Part shown: piece by piece, positions 4,948 through 5,752 of the stretch
How the letters are laid out: every line of letters starts with the position of its first letter
Numbering within the stretch: the first letter of the stretch is position 1
Assembly: GCA_030638405.1 (NCBI GenBank)
Contig: DAOWER010000095.1
Coordinates: 1-5,752, forward strand
From: Candidatus Eiseniibacteriota bacterium
GTDB lineage: Bacteria; Joyebacterota; Joyebacteria; Joyebacterales; Joyebacteraceae
DNA: 5,752 nt
Direction: 5' to 3'
The notes under the pieces: generated by a model
Databases searched by the model: none
Told to the model about the DNA's origin: nothing
What the model saw: the letters and a program-made list of their open reading frames with translations, nothing else
Made by a program: the position numbers and the translations under genes

Positions 4948-5752
4948 ATGTCTCCGAGACGGAGAGTGATGTACGCGGCGGCCGTCGCGGCCGCGCTGGC
5001 GCTCGCGCTGACGGTGCAGGCTTGGGCCGTCGACCCCGCGCGAGCCTCGCAGCTTACGGGCGGCGCGCAGAAGCTCTGGGTCTTCTTCACCGACAAGGGG
5101 CTCACGAGGGCCGAGGAGCAGAGTGCGATAGACGCGTTTCGCGCGGAGCTGCCGGAGCGCGCGCTCAGGCGTCGCGCGAAGGTCGGCTTCGACGTCAATC
5201 GGAACGATTTGCCCGTGGCCGCGCAGTACGTCGACGGCGTTGCGGCGATCGGTGTGGAGGTCGTCACGAAGAGCCGGTGGCTGAACGCGGTGTCCGTGTT
5301 CGCCGACGGCGAGCAGGCCGCGGCGATTGCCGCCCTGCCCTTCGTGCGCGAGACTCGTCCGGTCGCGCGCGGCACGAAGCGACTACCCGACATAATCCCC
5401 TCTGACGGCCAGCAACCGTCCCTGCCGGAGGGTCGCACCCTCGACTACGGCGAGGCCCAGGGCCAGCTCGAGCAGATACAGGTCGACCTGCTCCACGACG
5501 AGGGCTTCGACGGGACTGGTGTCCTCATCGCGATGCTGGATACCGGATTCGACACCGACCACCAGGTCTACCGCCACTTGGACATCGTCGCCGAGCGCGA
5601 CTTCATCAATGACGACGGGGAGACGGCCGATCAGCCGGGAGATCCCGAGGGCCAGGACGGCCACGGGACCGCGACGCTGTCGTGCGTCGGGGGGAAGTAC
5701 CCCGGAGAGCTCTACGGGGGCTCCTATCATGCGGGCTTCGTTCTCTGCAAGA
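4948..5752 (+). CDS. Secreted subtilisin-family (S8) serine protease, 3' end outside window
   Basis: The first 268 residues of a preproprotease; the frame runs open off the right edge. Residues 1-27 form a classic signal peptide: basic MSPRRR, an alanine/leucine core and an AWA|V cleavage site. Residues 28 to about 150 are a prodomain, including an arginine-rich stretch (ERALRRRAKVG) and SRWLNAVSVFADGEQAAAI, then LPFVRETRPV. This order recalls S8 proteases of Bacteroidota and related phyla. The linker DYGEAQGQLEQIQVDLLHDEGFDGTGV leads into the catalytic domain. Asp198 lies in IAMLDTGFDTDH and His239 in GQDGHGTATLSCVGG, 41 residues apart. The catalytic Ser (GTSxA motif) must lie beyond base 5752, so activity cannot be confirmed. 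It would act outside the cytoplasm after prodomain removal. It has its own strong promoter and ribosome site. Confidence 0.92.
   Translation, partial: MSPRRRVMYAAAVAAALALALTVQAWAVDPARASQLTGGAQKLWVFFTDKGLTRAEEQSAIDAFRAELPERALRRRAKVGFDVNRNDLPVAAQYVDGVAAIGVEVVTKSRWLNAVSVFADGEQAAAIAALPFVRETRPVARGTKRLPDIIPSDGQQPSLPEGRTLDYGEAQGQLEQIQVDLLHDEGFDGTGVLIAMLDTGFDTDHQVYRHLDIVAERDFINDDGETADQPGDPEGQDGHGTATLSCVGGKYPGELYGGSYHAGFVLCK

Noticed and set aside
4548..5438. Minus-strand open frame of 296 codons over the protease promoter
   Set aside because: It is antisense to the protease prodomain and LolA-like end, Arg/Ser/Pro-rich, and conflicts with a strong promoter and ribosome site on the + strand.

Overview
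The window is about two-thirds GC and carries five protein genes, all on the + strand. The first and last are cut by the window edges. Three of the five products carry an export signal, and two of those look periplasmic or secreted. Hairpins without a proper T-tract serve as gene ends. Isoleucine ATA and arginine AGG codons are frequent despite the high GC. Together these suggest a Gram-negative bacterium, possibly one of the GC-rich candidate phyla near the FCB group. That placement is an impression from gene content, not a phylogenetic result.

Layout: (1) 2-484 is nearly all of an aconitase-superfamily small subunit, best read as 3-isopropylmalate dehydratase small subunit (leuD-like). A GC-rich hairpin follows it. 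(2) 601-1143 is a compact HD-domain phosphohydrolase with a complete metal-ligand pattern. It ends in a near-perfect 11-bp terminator hairpin with a GCGA loop. (3) 1253-3676 is a large one-component-looking sensor: signal peptide, five FG-GAP/VCBS-type calcium-binding repeats of a predicted extracytoplasmic beta-propeller, one membrane segment, a helical region and a C-terminal histidine-kinase ATPase domain. No response regulator is present in the window. (4) 3938-4732 is a small exported protein resembling LolA/LolB-fold or 'outer membrane lipoprotein-sorting-like' proteins. (5) 4948 to the right edge is the N-terminal half of a secreted subtilisin-family (S8) protease. It has a signal peptide, a prodomain and the catalytic Asp and His; the catalytic Ser would lie beyond the window.

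The best regulatory signal is upstream of the protease: an extended -10 promoter with a perfect TATAAT box, whose -35 region overlaps the 3' arm of a terminator-like hairpin, followed by a strong AGGAGGG ribosome binding site. The genes are separated by 76 to 260 bases, mostly with hairpins between them, so they look like separate transcription units. leuD and the HD gene could be co-transcribed. I see no mobile element, CRISPR array, tRNA or rRNA, and no convincing gene on the minus strand. I do not see a coherent new multi-gene system. The most unusual single object is the propeller-sensor kinase with a non-canonical phosphoacceptor region.
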